Assembly (NCBI RefSeq): GCF_000293805.1
Contig: NZ_AMBZ01000001.1
Coordinates: 1,206,001 to 1,270,000, forward strand
From: Paenibacillus alvei DSM 29
Lineage (GTDB): Bacteria > Bacillota > Bacilli > Paenibacillales > Paenibacillaceae
Reading direction: 5' to 3'
DNA length: 64,000 nucleotides
In this document: one piece after another, positions 18,229 through 28,129 of the stretch
Layout of the letters: the number at the start of each line of letters is the position of its first letter
Numbering within the stretch: position 1 is the first letter of the stretch
Position numbers and translations under genes: made by a program
Notes under the pieces: generated by a model
The model's database searches: none
The model's input: only the letters and a program-made list of their open reading frames with translations
What the model was told of the DNA's origin: nothing

Positions 18229-18921
18229 CTATGGCTCCTTCACCATAAGCTTATATCCGAGCCCTCTCACGGTTAGCAGGCTGCTGGGATTAGAGGGATC
18301 CGCTTCGATCTTCTCCCGAATTCGCCGTATATGCACCATTAACGTATTCTCGTAGCTAGTGCCCTCATCGCCCCAACCGGCCTGGAACAATGCATCAGTC
18401 GTTACGATACGCCCTCTATTCTCATAGAGCTTCATAAGAATCGCATGCTCCTTGGCCGTCAGCGGCTGCTCACGTTCTCCAGCACCATCGGCCTTACGAT
18501 ATACCACAGCGCTCTCTAAATCCACCGTGCATCCTTCCAAATGAAAGGTCGGCAAGCTATCCTCCTGATGCGTCTGATATACTCGCTTCAAAATGCCGTT
18601 CAGGCGAAGGATCAGCTCCCTTGGCAAAAAAGGCTTCACCATATAATCATCGGCTCCAAGACCTAATCCGAGCAGCCGGTCCTCATCTTCGCCCCTCGCA
18701 GACAAGAACAGCGCCGGCATGCTGGAGAATTGGCGGATGGCTGTCAGCAGCGCAAAGCCGTCCTGATCTGGAAGCATCACATCCAATATGGCGATGTCAG
18801 GCTTGTCTCTGCGGCACACAGCTATTGCTGATTTGCTGTCGGATGCCGTATAAATTCGATAATAGCCCTCTTTGCGCAGCAGCATATCGATCATGGTCCG
18901 AATGTCAGGTTCATCGTCCAC
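18229..18921 (-). CDS. OmpR-family response regulator, 5' end unclear
   Basis: DNA-binding response regulator: receiver domain with Asp in LDVMLPDQDGF, Lys in MVKPFLPREL, and a winged helix with RGRIVTTDALFQAGWG and TVRGLGYKL. The supported frame starts at GTG 18921 as MDDEPDIR, which cuts the first beta strand. The frame is open upstream and reads SKKQKILIVDDEP, the normal receiver start, but no ATG is in frame. The real start is about 10-12 codons upstream; a small indel near the A6 runs (18937-18949) may hide it. It likely regulates the adjacent ABC/YxeA genes. Confidence 0.88.
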   Translation of the reverse strand: MDDEPDIRTMIDMLLRKEGYYRIYTASDSKSAIAVCRRDKPDIAILDVMLPDQDGFALLTAIRQFSSMPALFLSARGEDEDRLLGLGLGADDYMVKPFLPRELILRLNGILKRVYQTHQEDSLPTFHLEGCTVDLESAVVYRKADGAGEREQPLTAKEHAILMKLYENRGRIVTTDALFQAGWGDEGTSYENTLMVHIRRIREKIEADPSNPSSLLTVRGLGYKLMVKEP

Positions 18922-19117
18922 AATAAGTATTTTTTGTTTTTTAGATTGTCCACATACTCCCCTGCCTTCCCTTACAATAGTAGTTCATTAAACATTTGGT
19001 TTTGGCTGGAATCGACCGAGGGAAAATAATGTATTCGACAAGAAGATGCACATAACCTGCATCTAACAGAGTATCAAGGACTCTAGAAGGAAGCTTGAGA
19101 ACACGCTAATTATATAA

Positions 19118-19165
19118 AAAAGAGCCTTGACCGGTAATTGCCATAACCGGAGCAAGCCCCTCTTC
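19118..19165 (-). terminator. Terminator after the stalk-domain gene
   Basis: On the minus strand GGGGCTTGCTCCGGTTA pairs imperfectly with TACCGGTCAAGGCTC, followed by a run of six T. Confidence 0.65.
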
Positions 19166-19172
19166 ATACTCT

Positions 19173-20599
19173 CTATTTCATCGTAATCGAAATTTTGTCT
19201 TCCTTCTGACTCCAGTCTACCTTCGCTCCCAGCTTCTCACTAATGAAGCGGAGCGGCAAATAAGAGGTTCCCTTAATTGCAAAAGGCTTATTTTCCAGTT
19301 GAACTTCCTTTCCGTTCAGCGTCGTTGTCCCCGTCTTATAGTTGACAACGATGGTCAATTCCGCGCTGCCGGTGCCAGCATTGGAGCGGCTGATCGTGAC
19401 TACCTTGCTTTCTTCATCATACTTGATCGCGGCGCCAAGCTTCTCGAAGATCGAACGTATAGGGACAAAGGCCTGATCTTTGCGAATGACAACGCCGTTG
19501 TTCAACTTAACGGCCTCTCCATTCAAGGCAAGCGCTACGGCGCGTTGTACCGGCACCGCCTGCTCATGCATGAACTCGTAGTCGCCATATCCTAAATCCG
19601 CATCCTTATTGACGCCCCATCCCCATAGGGAGCCATCTGCTTTTTGCATAATTATATGCCGCCAGCCTGCTTTAAGAGAGCTGATATTGGATGCAACAAG
19701 ATCAAATTTGGCGTTGTCTGACATCGATTCGGTATCGATGGACGTACGATATACCTTGCCGCTATTTGTGTACGCTATGATTGAACGCTCTACAATATAC
19801 GCTGCTTTCACATCGGAGATATTCTTTAGTTGAATCGGCTTTGGATGGTCATGCCTTTTCGTGCCATCGGACATTCCCGTCACTGTGGCACCCCAGAACC
19901 ATAGGCGAGATGCACCATCGATTGCCAGATTCGTTTCTCCATTTGAATGAATTGATTGAATCCCCGTCACCCCTTCTACTTTCGTAGGAGTCGACTCAGG
20001 CAAAGAAGCAACTTTTTTAAAAGAGGTACGTTTATTTACCCCTTCCCATATAGTACCGTCCTTCTTCAGAAAGAACCATCGTTCTTGGTTCGCTTCACCG
20101 GGATAGTAGAAAAAACGATTTCTTCAACCTGATCGATGCCGGGCAGCTCCTTGAATTGAACATGTTTATAGCCTGATAGAACATGTTTATAGCTTTCGTT
20201 GTCCTCGTCCTCAGCGACGTATACTTTTCCGTCCGCATCGAGAGCTAAATCGCCGTAGAAATAAACCATGTCGCTGATGCCGGACACAGGGTGAATTTTG
20301 ATTTCTGGCGATGTGTTGTCATCCTCTAAGAACCATACTTTCTTATCATCCGTTACCACATAGGAGCCGATGATCCGTTTTACAGGGCCTATTCCATGCA
20401 ATTGAGTCGGTACGGCTTGAAAGTTTCCCCACACCCAATATGTACCGTCTTTCTTGATCAACGAATGCAATCCATACTCTTGAATTGCGTTGTCCGATTG
20501 CGGCGCTGCTGACGCCGCAGGCAGATTTACGGTTCCCAGCAAGCCTATGCTCAGCACAACCGCCAGCATCCATTTTCCCGCGTGTACCATTCTTTTCAT
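19173..20599 (-). pseudogene. Secreted protein with copper-amine-oxidase-like stalk domain, one frameshift
   Basis: Two frames join into one protein of about 475 residues. Part 1 starts at ATG 20599 (GAGAAGGG site) with a signal peptide ending ...LPAASA, then short repeats of RCC1/WG-like form (KDGTYWVWG, DDKKVWFLED). Part 2 continues with DGTIWEG, ADGSLWGWG and ends in a copper-amine-oxidase N-terminal-like domain of about 110 residues (FVPIRSIFEKLGAAIKYD, SYLPLRFISEKLGAKVDW), a common Paenibacillus surface module. One extra T in the T6 run near 20110 restores the frame as VFFYYPGEANQERWFF. The role is probably cell-surface binding; no enzyme is implied. Confidence 0.78.
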
Positions 20600-20796
20600 C
20601 TTTGCGTTTCCCTTCTCTATCAAATTGAAAGTTCCTCCATCTATTGGAGAACCATAGTCTACCATTACTGTAGCATGATTTTCCATAGACTTTATGGCAC
20701 AATTTCATAAAACTCTGCCTGCTTTAGCGGTAAAAAGTGTACTCTGTCCTTCTTACCTATTGCCTCCACCTTGACCGGCGCATGATTAAAGATCAG

Positions 20797-21627
20797 TTAC
20801 AATGTTATTCTATTCTCTGGTATTTCTCGCATCTCTATTTCTCTCCTTGTGTCTGATGCGGTTATCGACCAGCGGAATAATTCGTCAAGCCGTCCATCAT
20901 AACCGCCTGCTGCAACAGGCTGCTGCGCGGCAATCTGTTCATAGTACCCAATGGACTCCTCAATAAAGGCATTGATGACCTCAATTCTAGGCTCATGATC
21001 CAATTCTTCTCCCGCGATCTTTCGTGCGAGCAATTGTTGAATGGCGGCATGAAGTTCACCGTTCGTCGGAATGAGCCAATCTACCAGCACCGGAAACTCG
21101 ATAGGCGGCATCTCGTTATAACGCTCGATCCATTGGCAGGCCAGCAGCGGGCGCAGCACGTAAAAATACTTTTTGATTTTCACTTGATCCCTTTGCAAAT
21201 ACTCCCTGTAGTTTCCTTTGGCCATATGCAAATAGTGATACATACAGGATCTCGGCGAAAAGGTATGGGAGGATAGGACACGTATCTGCGCCACCACATC
21301 CGATGCTTCTGCATATACAATCGGAGATTGCAGCCATTCAAGCAAAGGAGGATTCGACTTGCGAAATAAAGACAATGCTTTCTTCATATCCCATCCGTTG
21401 ATATCCAGCATATTGCTGATCGGCCGCTCAATCACGTCTCGCTTTTCGAATAAGGATAAATAGCTGTCCATCGGTCTTACGTAAATAAATCGGACGTCAT
21501 AATCGCTGTCCATCGATGGAAATCCCCATGCCCTGCTGCCCGATTCGCAAGCATACAATATGCGTACTCGTTCCTCTTTCTCGATCGTTTGTAACGCATC
21601 TATAATTTGCTGACGTATATTCGCCAT
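20797..21627 (-). CDS. Predicted nucleotidyltransferase (YcgL/COG3541 type)
   Basis: A 276-residue protein with a minimal nucleotidyltransferase start: ACESGSRAWGFPSMDSDYDVRF gives the GS motif at residues 30-31 and catalytic Asp42/Asp44. The rest is helical. The ATG at 21627 is chosen because AAGGAG lies 9 nt upstream; a longer frame from 21735 lacks a site. It is divergent from two WYL-domain genes, an arrangement suggesting they control it. Substrate unknown (RNA, nucleotide or protein). Confidence 0.85.
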   Translation of the reverse strand: MANIRQQIIDALQTIEKEERVRILYACESGSRAWGFPSMDSDYDVRFIYVRPMDSYLSLFEKRDVIERPISNMLDINGWDMKKALSLFRKSNPPLLEWLQSPIVYAEASDVVAQIRVLSSHTFSPRSCMYHYLHMAKGNYREYLQRDQVKIKKYFYVLRPLLACQWIERYNEMPPIEFPVLVDWLIPTNGELHAAIQQLLARKIAGEELDHEPRIEVINAFIEESIGYYEQIAAQQPVAAGGYDGRLDELFRWSITASDTRREIEMREIPENRITL

Positions 21628-21857
21628 GTGTGACCACTCCTTCTGACATTCGGATAACCCTTTACGCATGATTTGCTTCGACATTAGAAATCTCTGTTCA
21701 TGAAGCTCGAGCCCGTTATTTCCTGTATTCATCATCCCTTATTTCCGGTGCTGTGAACATGGCGAATGTATTACGACTTACCGAGATTATTTCGTGCTTC
21801 CGCTCATGTTTACCTGATACAATGAAAGAGAACTGCTTGGGAGAAAGGAGATTAGAC

Positions 21858-23168
21858 GTGGCGAAGGAGAGCTTCGATAAGGAGATTCAATATTTGCGCA
21901 CACTCATGCTGATGAGAGGTGCATTCAACAGACAGCAGTTGGCAGATCGGCTGGGCATTTCCGTACATACTTTGGACAAAACGGCACGGCGCCTGAAGGA
22001 AGTTGCCGCAGCCTCCGATTTACAGTCTAAGCACGCGTCGGAATTGGAACTGGCGGAAGCTGTTCATCCTCGCAATTACGATTCATCCGATCCCGCCCTA
22101 TTGTTCTTGTTTCGAGCCAAGTCGCTGAAGGAATCCGAATCGGTTCGGATATCGACTATTTTGGAGGCGCTGCAGGAGCAATCCATGACGGCTATGGAGC
22201 TTATGGATGAATGCTGCGGCAAAACGCCGGAAGAGCTGCCGATGCCTGATGAGAAGACAATTCGAAGCGACCTGAAATATTTGGAATCGGTCGGCGTCAT
22301 TCGCAAAGCGAATGCATCCCGCCCATATCGCTTCCGCTTGAACGATGAGCTCATTCAGCAATTGTCGGATGAGGAACTGCTGGATTTATACGATTTCGTA
22401 GATGTTATGGCAAACACGCAGGTGCCTTCTGTCCATGGCTATTTGCTGCGGGACAGCTTGAAGAAGCAATTGCTGCTCGACCATAACGGCCAACATCTTA
22501 CCGACATCTTTTTATATAAATATCATTATCATTCACGCATTTTGGATGAAGCCCATCTGTTTACCTTATTGGCCGCGATCCAGAAACGCTGCAGAGTGAA
22601 ATTCCAATACTTCACGCCCAAGGCGGAGAAAAGCTATGCCGCACAGCAGACGAATCCGCGCTTCGAGCGGGAAGCCGAAGGAAGCTGGCATAAGGCTCTG
22701 CCCTTAAAAATCGTGTACGATCATCAATATGGCAGATGGTATATGCTGAGCAGCGATAGAGAAGGTATCCGCAAGTTCCGCATGGAGGGCATGACCCACA
22801 TTGAAGAAGCGGATGCTGTGTCCGAGGACGTGTTCCAGATGAAGACAGCGGCGCTGATGGAGAAGATTCAATACAGTTGGCTCATCGATACCGGCCGTCC
22901 CGTGAAGGTGCGTGCCCGCTTCTTCAGCCCTCGCCCGGGAGACCCGGACTTCATTAAGCAGCGTGTGCTGCTGCAAGGGCAGTGGGGAGAAATCGTCGAA
23001 GAAGATGAGCATTCCTTTATATATGAAATTACGGTAAATGGAATTACAGAGATTAAGCCTTGGCTGCGCAGCTTCGGTTCAAGCTGCGAGGTGCTGGAGC
23101 CCAGATATCTGCGGCACCAGTTGATAGAGGAATGGAAGGAGATCGCTGATTACTATGAACCCATTTGA
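21858..23168 (+). CDS. WYL-domain transcription regulator 1
   Basis: A 436-residue protein with a DeoR-like HTH near 25-55 (FNRQQLADRLGISVHTLDKT), a second winged helix, and a central WYL domain containing YGRWYMLSSDREGIRKFRM, followed by the WCX part (RARFFSPRPGDPDFI). WYL domains sense nucleic acids or nucleotides. GTG at 21858 is chosen because AAAGGAG lies 7 nt upstream. The 3' end overlaps the next gene by 14 bp. Divergent from the nucleotidyltransferase. Confidence 0.88.
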   Translation: MAKESFDKEIQYLRTLMLMRGAFNRQQLADRLGISVHTLDKTARRLKEVAAASDLQSKHASELELAEAVHPRNYDSSDPALLFLFRAKSLKESESVRISTILEALQEQSMTAMELMDECCGKTPEELPMPDEKTIRSDLKYLESVGVIRKANASRPYRFRLNDELIQQLSDEELLDLYDFVDVMANTQVPSVHGYLLRDSLKKQLLLDHNGQHLTDIFLYKYHYHSRILDEAHLFTLLAAIQKRCRVKFQYFTPKAEKSYAAQQTNPRFEREAEGSWHKALPLKIVYDHQYGRWYMLSSDREGIRKFRMEGMTHIEEADAVSEDVFQMKTAALMEKIQYSWLIDTGRPVKVRARFFSPRPGDPDFIKQRVLLQGQWGEIVEEDEHSFIYEITVNGITEIKPWLRSFGSSCEVLEPRYLRHQLIEEWKEIADYYEPI

Positions 23169-23961
23169 GAAAATCTTTGGCTATCAGATTTTGACTCGTC
23201 TCGAAGGAGCGGGAACATTCGTCGTTACCTCTCATGAACGGGCATGGTTGAAGACGATGCTCGCACATCCTGCAGCGAGCGAGGCCTTCTTGGAAGATAC
23301 GATAACCAAATTAAATGAAATCCTGTCCTCAGAGATACTCATGGATACCTCCCATAATCTCATTGAGAAGGCCAAAAGCAAGGAAAAGAATGTCTATCAT
23401 CCGATGCTAAAGCCGCTCCGTAGGTACATCTCTTCCGGGACAGGGATACGCATCAGTTACGCGATCAAGGGCGGGCGTGTCAACGAGGAACATGAGGGCT
23501 TTCCATATAAATTAGAGTATTCCATTATTAAGCGAGAATGGTACCTGCTCTGGTACCATCGTCAGCACCGCGGGCTCATGAGCACCAAGCTGCGCAATAT
23601 TACGTCTTTGGCAGCAGAATCAATCCCGCCAGCGGAAGCGGAATATATTCTGGCGAAACTTGCCCGTCTACGCGATCGCCACAAGTCCGAGGCAGTGATT
23701 GAGGTCATCCGTGATTATCATTCCGAACTATCGCGCATCCTGTATGCCTTCTCTTGCTTTGAAACAGAGGTAATGTACGATGAGGAACAACGCAGCTACC
23801 AGATTCGAATCCGGCTGCCATGGAATGAGCATGAATTCCTCTTGTCCAAGATACGTTTTCTCGGCAAGCGCGTCCGCGTGAAGGAGGGGTCATACCTGCA
23901 GAAGCGCATGCGCGAAACGGCCGCCATGGCACTGGCAAGGTATGAGGAAAGCAGTGTGTGA
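23155..23961 (+). CDS. WYL-domain protein 2
   Basis: A 268-residue protein translationally coupled to the first WYL gene. It lacks a recognisable N-terminal HTH and consists of a helical start, a WYL core (IKREWYLLWYHRQHRG, near 125-140) and a C-terminal WCX-like region (RIRLPWNEHEFLLSKIRFLG). It probably forms a heteromer with the first protein, a pairing often seen in Firmicutes. Confidence 0.82.
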   Translation: MNPFEKIFGYQILTRLEGAGTFVVTSHERAWLKTMLAHPAASEAFLEDTITKLNEILSSEILMDTSHNLIEKAKSKEKNVYHPMLKPLRRYISSGTGIRISYAIKGGRVNEEHEGFPYKLEYSIIKREWYLLWYHRQHRGLMSTKLRNITSLAAESIPPAEAEYILAKLARLRDRHKSEAVIEVIRDYHSELSRILYAFSCFETEVMYDEEQRSYQIRIRLPWNEHEFLLSKIRFLGKRVRVKEGSYLQKRMRETAAMALARYEESSV

Positions 23962-24041
23962 GTCTATGCGATGGTGTGGGGTGGGCTCTCGTTAATCCTA
24001 CACCAGAAGGTTTTGGTTTATATAAATAAGCTCAGGTATAT

Positions 24042-24566
24042 TTAATCTCTCAGTGAGAATAAATAGAAGATACACGACAAAGTATAGATGTCCATTTCAT
24101 CATCGAAAAGCTCGATCGTAAACGTCCGAGGAGGAAAGATCCTATCATATGTAATCAATGCTGTCACTCTGTCAGATGAATTTTTTAACGTAGTGGTACG
24201 ATCCATGAAGTCCCTTTTTAACGAGTATACCTTATTATCGATAGCGAACTCCATGCAAGGATTTGTTTTGATCATCGTCTTATCTCTCAGTACAAATTTC
24301 CCCAAACGATTAGAGTCTACTTTCCACTCCGACCTAATCATCGTTTTAAGAAACCAAACTTCAATGGCCTTGCTCATTGTCCTACCTTCCGTATCAAAGA
24401 CTTCAACATTAACTAAGTAATCGCTAAAAATATTATCTACAATATGATGAAGCGTACTATTATAGTGTCTTTGAATATCACCTATTCGGTTCCCGTTAGC
24501 ATCTATTAATGCGAATTTCTTTCTACTTTTACGATAGATAGGGGCTACATAATGAAAATGAGTCAT
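24042..24566 (-). CDS. Tubby/LURP-one-like protein
   Basis: A 174-residue cytoplasmic protein with alternating beta strands: YVAPIYRKSRKKFALIDANGNRIG, VNVEVFDTEGR, LGKFVLRDKT, FTIELFDDEMDIY. This strand pattern resembles the tubby C-terminal-like/LURP-one fold of small Bacillus proteins; assignment is by general look only. The ATG at 24566 is preferred over one 14 codons upstream because AAGTGGTG lies 7 nt before it. It stands alone between WYL genes and a chemoreceptor. Confidence 0.6.
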   Translation of the reverse strand: MTHFHYVAPIYRKSRKKFALIDANGNRIGDIQRHYNSTLHHIVDNIFSDYLVNVEVFDTEGRTMSKAIEVWFLKTMIRSEWKVDSNRLGKFVLRDKTMIKTNPCMEFAIDNKVYSLKRDFMDRTTTLKNSSDRVTALITYDRIFPPRTFTIELFDDEMDIYTLSCIFYLFSLRD

Positions 24567-24760
24567 TGAATCACCACTTTGTAGTTTATAATCGACATTC
24601 AACAGCATAGCAGCTACATGTAACAGCTAGAGAATGATTCCTTTTATTTACTATCCCCCGGTATTAATGAATTTGTCAATCCGCTGCCAACCATGTACTT
24701 CCCCCGTATTTCTCCAATCATCTCCATTTATCCAACATACAGACTTAAGGCTCCCCTAAT

Positions 24761-24809
24761 AAAAAAACGGCGGTACGCCGAGTCCATAGAAGATCCCGGC
24801 GTACCGCCG
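24761..24809 (-). terminator. Terminator of the chemoreceptor gene
   Basis: CGGCGGTACGCCG and CGGCGTACCGCCG form a perfect 13-bp stem; the minus strand ends in seven T. It also protects the gene from plus-strand transcription. Confidence 0.85.
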
Positions 24810-24829
24810 CATAACATCACAATGATTGT

Positions 24830-26821
24830 CTATATTTTAAATTTCTTCACTAACAATTCCAATTCGCTGCTGGAATTACTTAAAGCTTCCGCCGATTGCG
24901 AAACCGTATCGATTGCTTTCAACTGATCCTGTGTCGAAGCGCTGACTTCTTCCGCGGCGGCTGCGGATTCCTCCGAGATTGCGGATAGATTTACAATGGA
25001 CTGAACCACGTTTTCTTTCAGCTCAGACGCCGTCTGTATTTCGCCCGACATTTCCTTGATCGCCTCGATCACTTGCTGCATCAAGCTTTGAATGCTTGCA
25101 AATGCGATCTCTGTCGACTGCACAGCCTCATTTTGTTCCGAGGTGATTTCCTTGGTCCGGCTCATCGCCCGAGTGGCATTCGCAGCCTCTTCCATAATGC
25201 CCTGAATGGTGCTGCTGATTTGCTCTGTCGAACTGGCGGATTGTTCTGCAAGTTTACGCACTTCTGTGGCGACGACCGAAAATCCCTTGCCAGCCTCTCC
25301 CGCTCTTGCCGCTTCGATCGACGCATTTAAAGCAAGCAGATTGGTTTGAGCTGAAATAGCTTTGATCATTTCGGCCACGGCCTGGATGTCGTTGATTTTG
25401 GTCACGAGCAGGTTCAATACTTGTTCGATCGATTGAATTTCACGGAACGATTCATCGGAGCGCGCTTGCAGCACTGCCAACGTTTCTTTTCCATCGATGC
25501 TTGCCTGCTGCGTCTGGTTTGACTTCGCCTGCATGGAGGACATCGTTTTTTCCACCAATACAAACTGCGAGGCCAATTGGCTTGTGACATGCTGCATCTG
25601 ATCCAGGTTTGCTGCGCTCTCTGCCGATCCTTGTGCGACATCCGACATGGCGTGAGCAATTTCTTCGCTTGCCGCTTTTGTTTCTTCCGATACGGCACTC
25701 AGATTTTCAGCCGACTCCGAGAGATGTTCGGAGGAAACGATCACGCGGGATAAGACTTCCCGCACGCTTTGAACCATATGATTAAAGTGGCCTGTTAATT
25801 GGCCAATCTCATCCTTCGAACTTACCTTCCCTTCCACGGTAAAGTCTCCATTAGCCATTAGCTGCACCTGATCCGTCAATTGAACGATTGGCTTCGTAAA
25901 GAAGCGGGCGACAAAGTAGATAATAACATTTGAAACGACAATAGCACATAAGGTTATGATTATGTTTATGTATTTAATATGGTTCGTGAGCTTTAACAGT
26001 TCGTCTTCTTGATAGACAGCACCGATTTTCCACCCTGTAAGACCAGACGTCGTATAATACAGAACTTCCGATTCGCCTTTATCCGTATAGTTAACCTTCC
26101 CTGCACTTTCATTTGCAGTGTATATTTTGTCAACATAAGGTCTTCCCCGTTGATTTTTTCCTTGTGCATCTTCTGTATCCGGCAGCACTACCGAGTTTCC
26201 TTCTGCATCCAAAATAAATCCAAATCCGTTATATCCTACATTCGTTTCACTGATTTGCTTTGTCAATTGATCCAGGTTCACATCAAGCGAAATAACCCCA
26301 AGAACCTTGTTGTTTTCCACAATGGCCTTAGAGATCGCTATTTTCATCTTCATACTGACACTATCCTTATACGGAGGGCTGAATTTCACGTTATCCTTGT
26401 CATCGTTAGCCAATTTATACCACGGCCGAGTATGAGGATCATAATCTTTTTTGTATACATTAGCTTCGGGATCAAACATCTGCTTCGATGAATTCCCCAT
26501 ATAAATAGCAGATACTTCAGGATTGATTTTTGTATAATCCTTCATCATTTCAATCATGTTAGGAGTTAGCTTTTCTCGGTTTTTTACAATGTCTTTAATT
26601 TCAGAATTTTCACTAAAATGCAAAATATCTTTTGCATAATTATTTAGACGCAAATCCGTAACTTGCAATAAGGCCACCGCTTCTGCGCTTCCTACTTCGT
26701 CCAGCTCTTCTTTAAAGCTGTTAGTCATCTGCAAGTTAGTTGCCAGTTGCAGAATGACCATAGAAGCAACCAGCAATAATGCAAAAATGAACATAATCTT
26801 GTTCTGTAACTTTTTAAACAT
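24830..26821 (-). CDS. Methyl-accepting chemotaxis protein with dCACHE sensor
   Basis: A 663-residue chemoreceptor: TM1 about 8-30, extracellular double-CACHE domain about 35-275 ([32 protein letters not shown]), TM2 about 285-305, HAMP about 306-360, and a cytoplasmic signalling domain. The signalling hairpin tip reads [19 protein letters not shown]. It ends without a CheR-binding pentapeptide. The ligand is probably an amino acid or small organic acid by family, but not determined. Monocistronic. Confidence 0.95.
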   Translation of the reverse strand: MFKKLQNKIMFIFALLLVASMVILQLATNLQMTNSFKEELDEVGSAEAVALLQVTDLRLNNYAKDILHFSENSEIKDIVKNREKLTPNMIEMMKDYTKINPEVSAIYMGNSSKQMFDPEANVYKKDYDPHTRPWYKLANDDKDNVKFSPPYKDSVSMKMKIAISKAIVENNKVLGVISLDVNLDQLTKQISETNVGYNGFGFILDAEGNSVVLPDTEDAQGKNQRGRPYVDKIYTANESAGKVNYTDKGESEVLYYTTSGLTGWKIGAVYQEDELLKLTNHIKYINIIITLCAIVVSNVIIYFVARFFTKPIVQLTDQVQLMANGDFTVEGKVSSKDEIGQLTGHFNHMVQSVREVLSRVIVSSEHLSESAENLSAVSEETKAASEEIAHAMSDVAQGSAESAANLDQMQHVTSQLASQFVLVEKTMSSMQAKSNQTQQASIDGKETLAVLQARSDESFREIQSIEQVLNLLVTKINDIQAVAEMIKAISAQTNLLALNASIEAARAGEAGKGFSVVATEVRKLAEQSASSTEQISSTIQGIMEEAANATRAMSRTKEITSEQNEAVQSTEIAFASIQSLMQQVIEAIKEMSGEIQTASELKENVVQSIVNLSAISEESAAAAEEVSASTQDQLKAIDTVSQSAEALSNSSSELELLVKKFKI

Positions 26822-27059
26822 GATGACGACCCCCTATGAATTGTAAACGTTACAAAACTTACACTGGAACTAAATAAAAATGCCAGATTCGACGTTATAA
26901 CGCCTCTAACGTAAAAATTCTAGCATATGTTCAGTATGTATAAAATGACATAGTTACGAACGACTTTGTAGAAAGCATAAATTTTTGTGCCGATAAATCC
27001 GTTATTTTGGAAGCATGCTAGTGATAAGCTAGGCACCCCATAGCATTTACGTTTCGTTA

Positions 27060-27323
27060 TCAAGAAGTAAATCTGTTTGTGTCTGCGTCGCCCGAATAAT
27101 AGTTATAAAACAATTGAGCAGCTTCTTTTGCCGTAATTGGTTTCATCCAATCATTAGCATCTCGTTCTAATATCGGCAAGAAACAGTACCAACATTAGCT
27201 CTTGCGAATAATGGTGCTCTATCCTTATTACCAAACAATGCATTCGGCGAATATTATGGAGATTTGGAAAAAGGAACTGTTTTACTCTTAAATAAGTTTT
27301 CAAATTTGAGAGCTCCTTTATGA
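27060..27323. pseudogene. Gene remnants in the 800-bp gap after the chemoreceptor
   Basis: The gap 26822-27622 has no intact gene. A minus-strand frame (27180 down to 27060) reads DANDWMKPITAKEAAQLF and ends at a stop. A plus-strand frame (27180-27323) reads TLALANNGALSLLPNNAFGEYY and stops at 27323. Both look like real protein pieces lacking starts, so they are probably decayed genes. Family unknown. The rest is AT-rich and leads to the promoter of the next locus. Confidence 0.35.
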
Positions 27324-27493
27324 CCTGATAATGTTACAATGTCAATAAAAAATGGTAAAATATCCACAACAGAAACACTATCAACATTCGTTACATTTAC
27401 CCTTACCGTTTTCATCAATTGTATGGTTTTTATATAAAATTACACTTAATTTTGGGAAAATATAAAAATAAAAACTTTCACATAAAAAATATA

Positions 27494-27522
27494 TTGCATT
27501 ATTAATGTTACCATGTTAGATT
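27494..27522 (+). promoter_or_regulatory. Probable promoter of the secreted-protein/ABC locus
   Basis: TTGCAT and TAGATT with a 17-bp spacer, about 100 bp before the first start codon, in an AT-rich stretch. Confidence 0.5.
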
Positions 27523-27622
27523 ACCATTGGAAGTATATTACATATATTGAAAACATACCATCGCTTCCTTTCATCAAGAATGACTCGCATAATCACTATA
27601 TTTGAGATTAGGAGGATTCTGT

Positions 27623-28024
27623 ATGAAAGAGAAAACGAAGAAACGTTTTGCCCTAAGCGCTTTAGTGTTGTCCGCAATGCTGGTGCTGCCTACTGGAGCT
27701 TTTGCTTGGAAAAGCGATAGTACTAGTGGTAAAGTGGGTGATTTGACCACATATGGATCAACAACTATCAGCTCGGACTCTGCAAGTGCATATACATCAG
27801 CTTCGGATCAGGCATTCCAAAAGGTTAGTCTCACATATGAATATGGTTGGGGCGATATCAGTGATGTATATTACGCTTACGGATCCGACAATGGCTACAA
27901 AACAAGTGTAAGTGCAAATGCCAAAGCAACGAAGCGCAATCCTACGTCACTTAAAGCATATTCTTCACACTTTGTAGCTAGTGGACAAGCCTCTTGGTCT
28001 GACAACACTAGCGTTTCGTACTAA
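27623..28024 (+). CDS. Small secreted protein, bacteriocin candidate
   Basis: A 133-residue protein with a clear Sec signal (basic MKEKTKKR, hydrophobic core, cleavage after GAFA) and a mature part of about 106 residues rich in Ser, Thr, Tyr and Ala, without cysteine. ATG at 27623 has a perfect AGGAGG-type site. It is followed by a partial terminator and then by a lipoprotein and a two-gene ABC transporter, the layout of Sec-exported bacteriocins such as lactococcin 972 with their immunity genes. Sequence similarity to that family is only vague, so the role is a proposal. Confidence 0.65.
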   Translation: MKEKTKKRFALSALVLSAMLVLPTGAFAWKSDSTSGKVGDLTTYGSTTISSDSASAYTSASDQAFQKVSLTYEYGWGDISDVYYAYGSDNGYKTSVSANAKATKRNPTSLKAYSSHFVASGQASWSDNTSVSY

Positions 28025-28060
28025 TACTCCATCATGATCTCAATGCTGCATTAATGATAT

Positions 28061-28113
28061 AGGACTCTGTTCAATGGATGAAGCGATTCTCTATAAACAG
28101 AGTCCTGATCTTA
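28061..28113 (+). terminator. Intra-operon hairpin after the secreted-protein gene
   Basis: AGGACTCTGTT pairs perfectly with AACAGAGTCCT, followed by GATCTTATTTT. Likely a leaky terminator lowering expression of the transporter relative to the secreted protein. Confidence 0.7.
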
Positions 28114-28129
28114 TTTTAGGAGTGATACG

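Noticed and set aside
20346..20708. 120-residue ORF in another frame of the stalk-domain gene
   Set aside because: The frame with the signal peptide and stalk-domain repeats is clearly the coding one; this one is a shadow.
27623..28024. Firm assignment to the lactococcin 972 family
   Set aside because: Only the gene layout fits; the mature sequence is longer and lacks a convincing family motif, so it is kept as a candidate.
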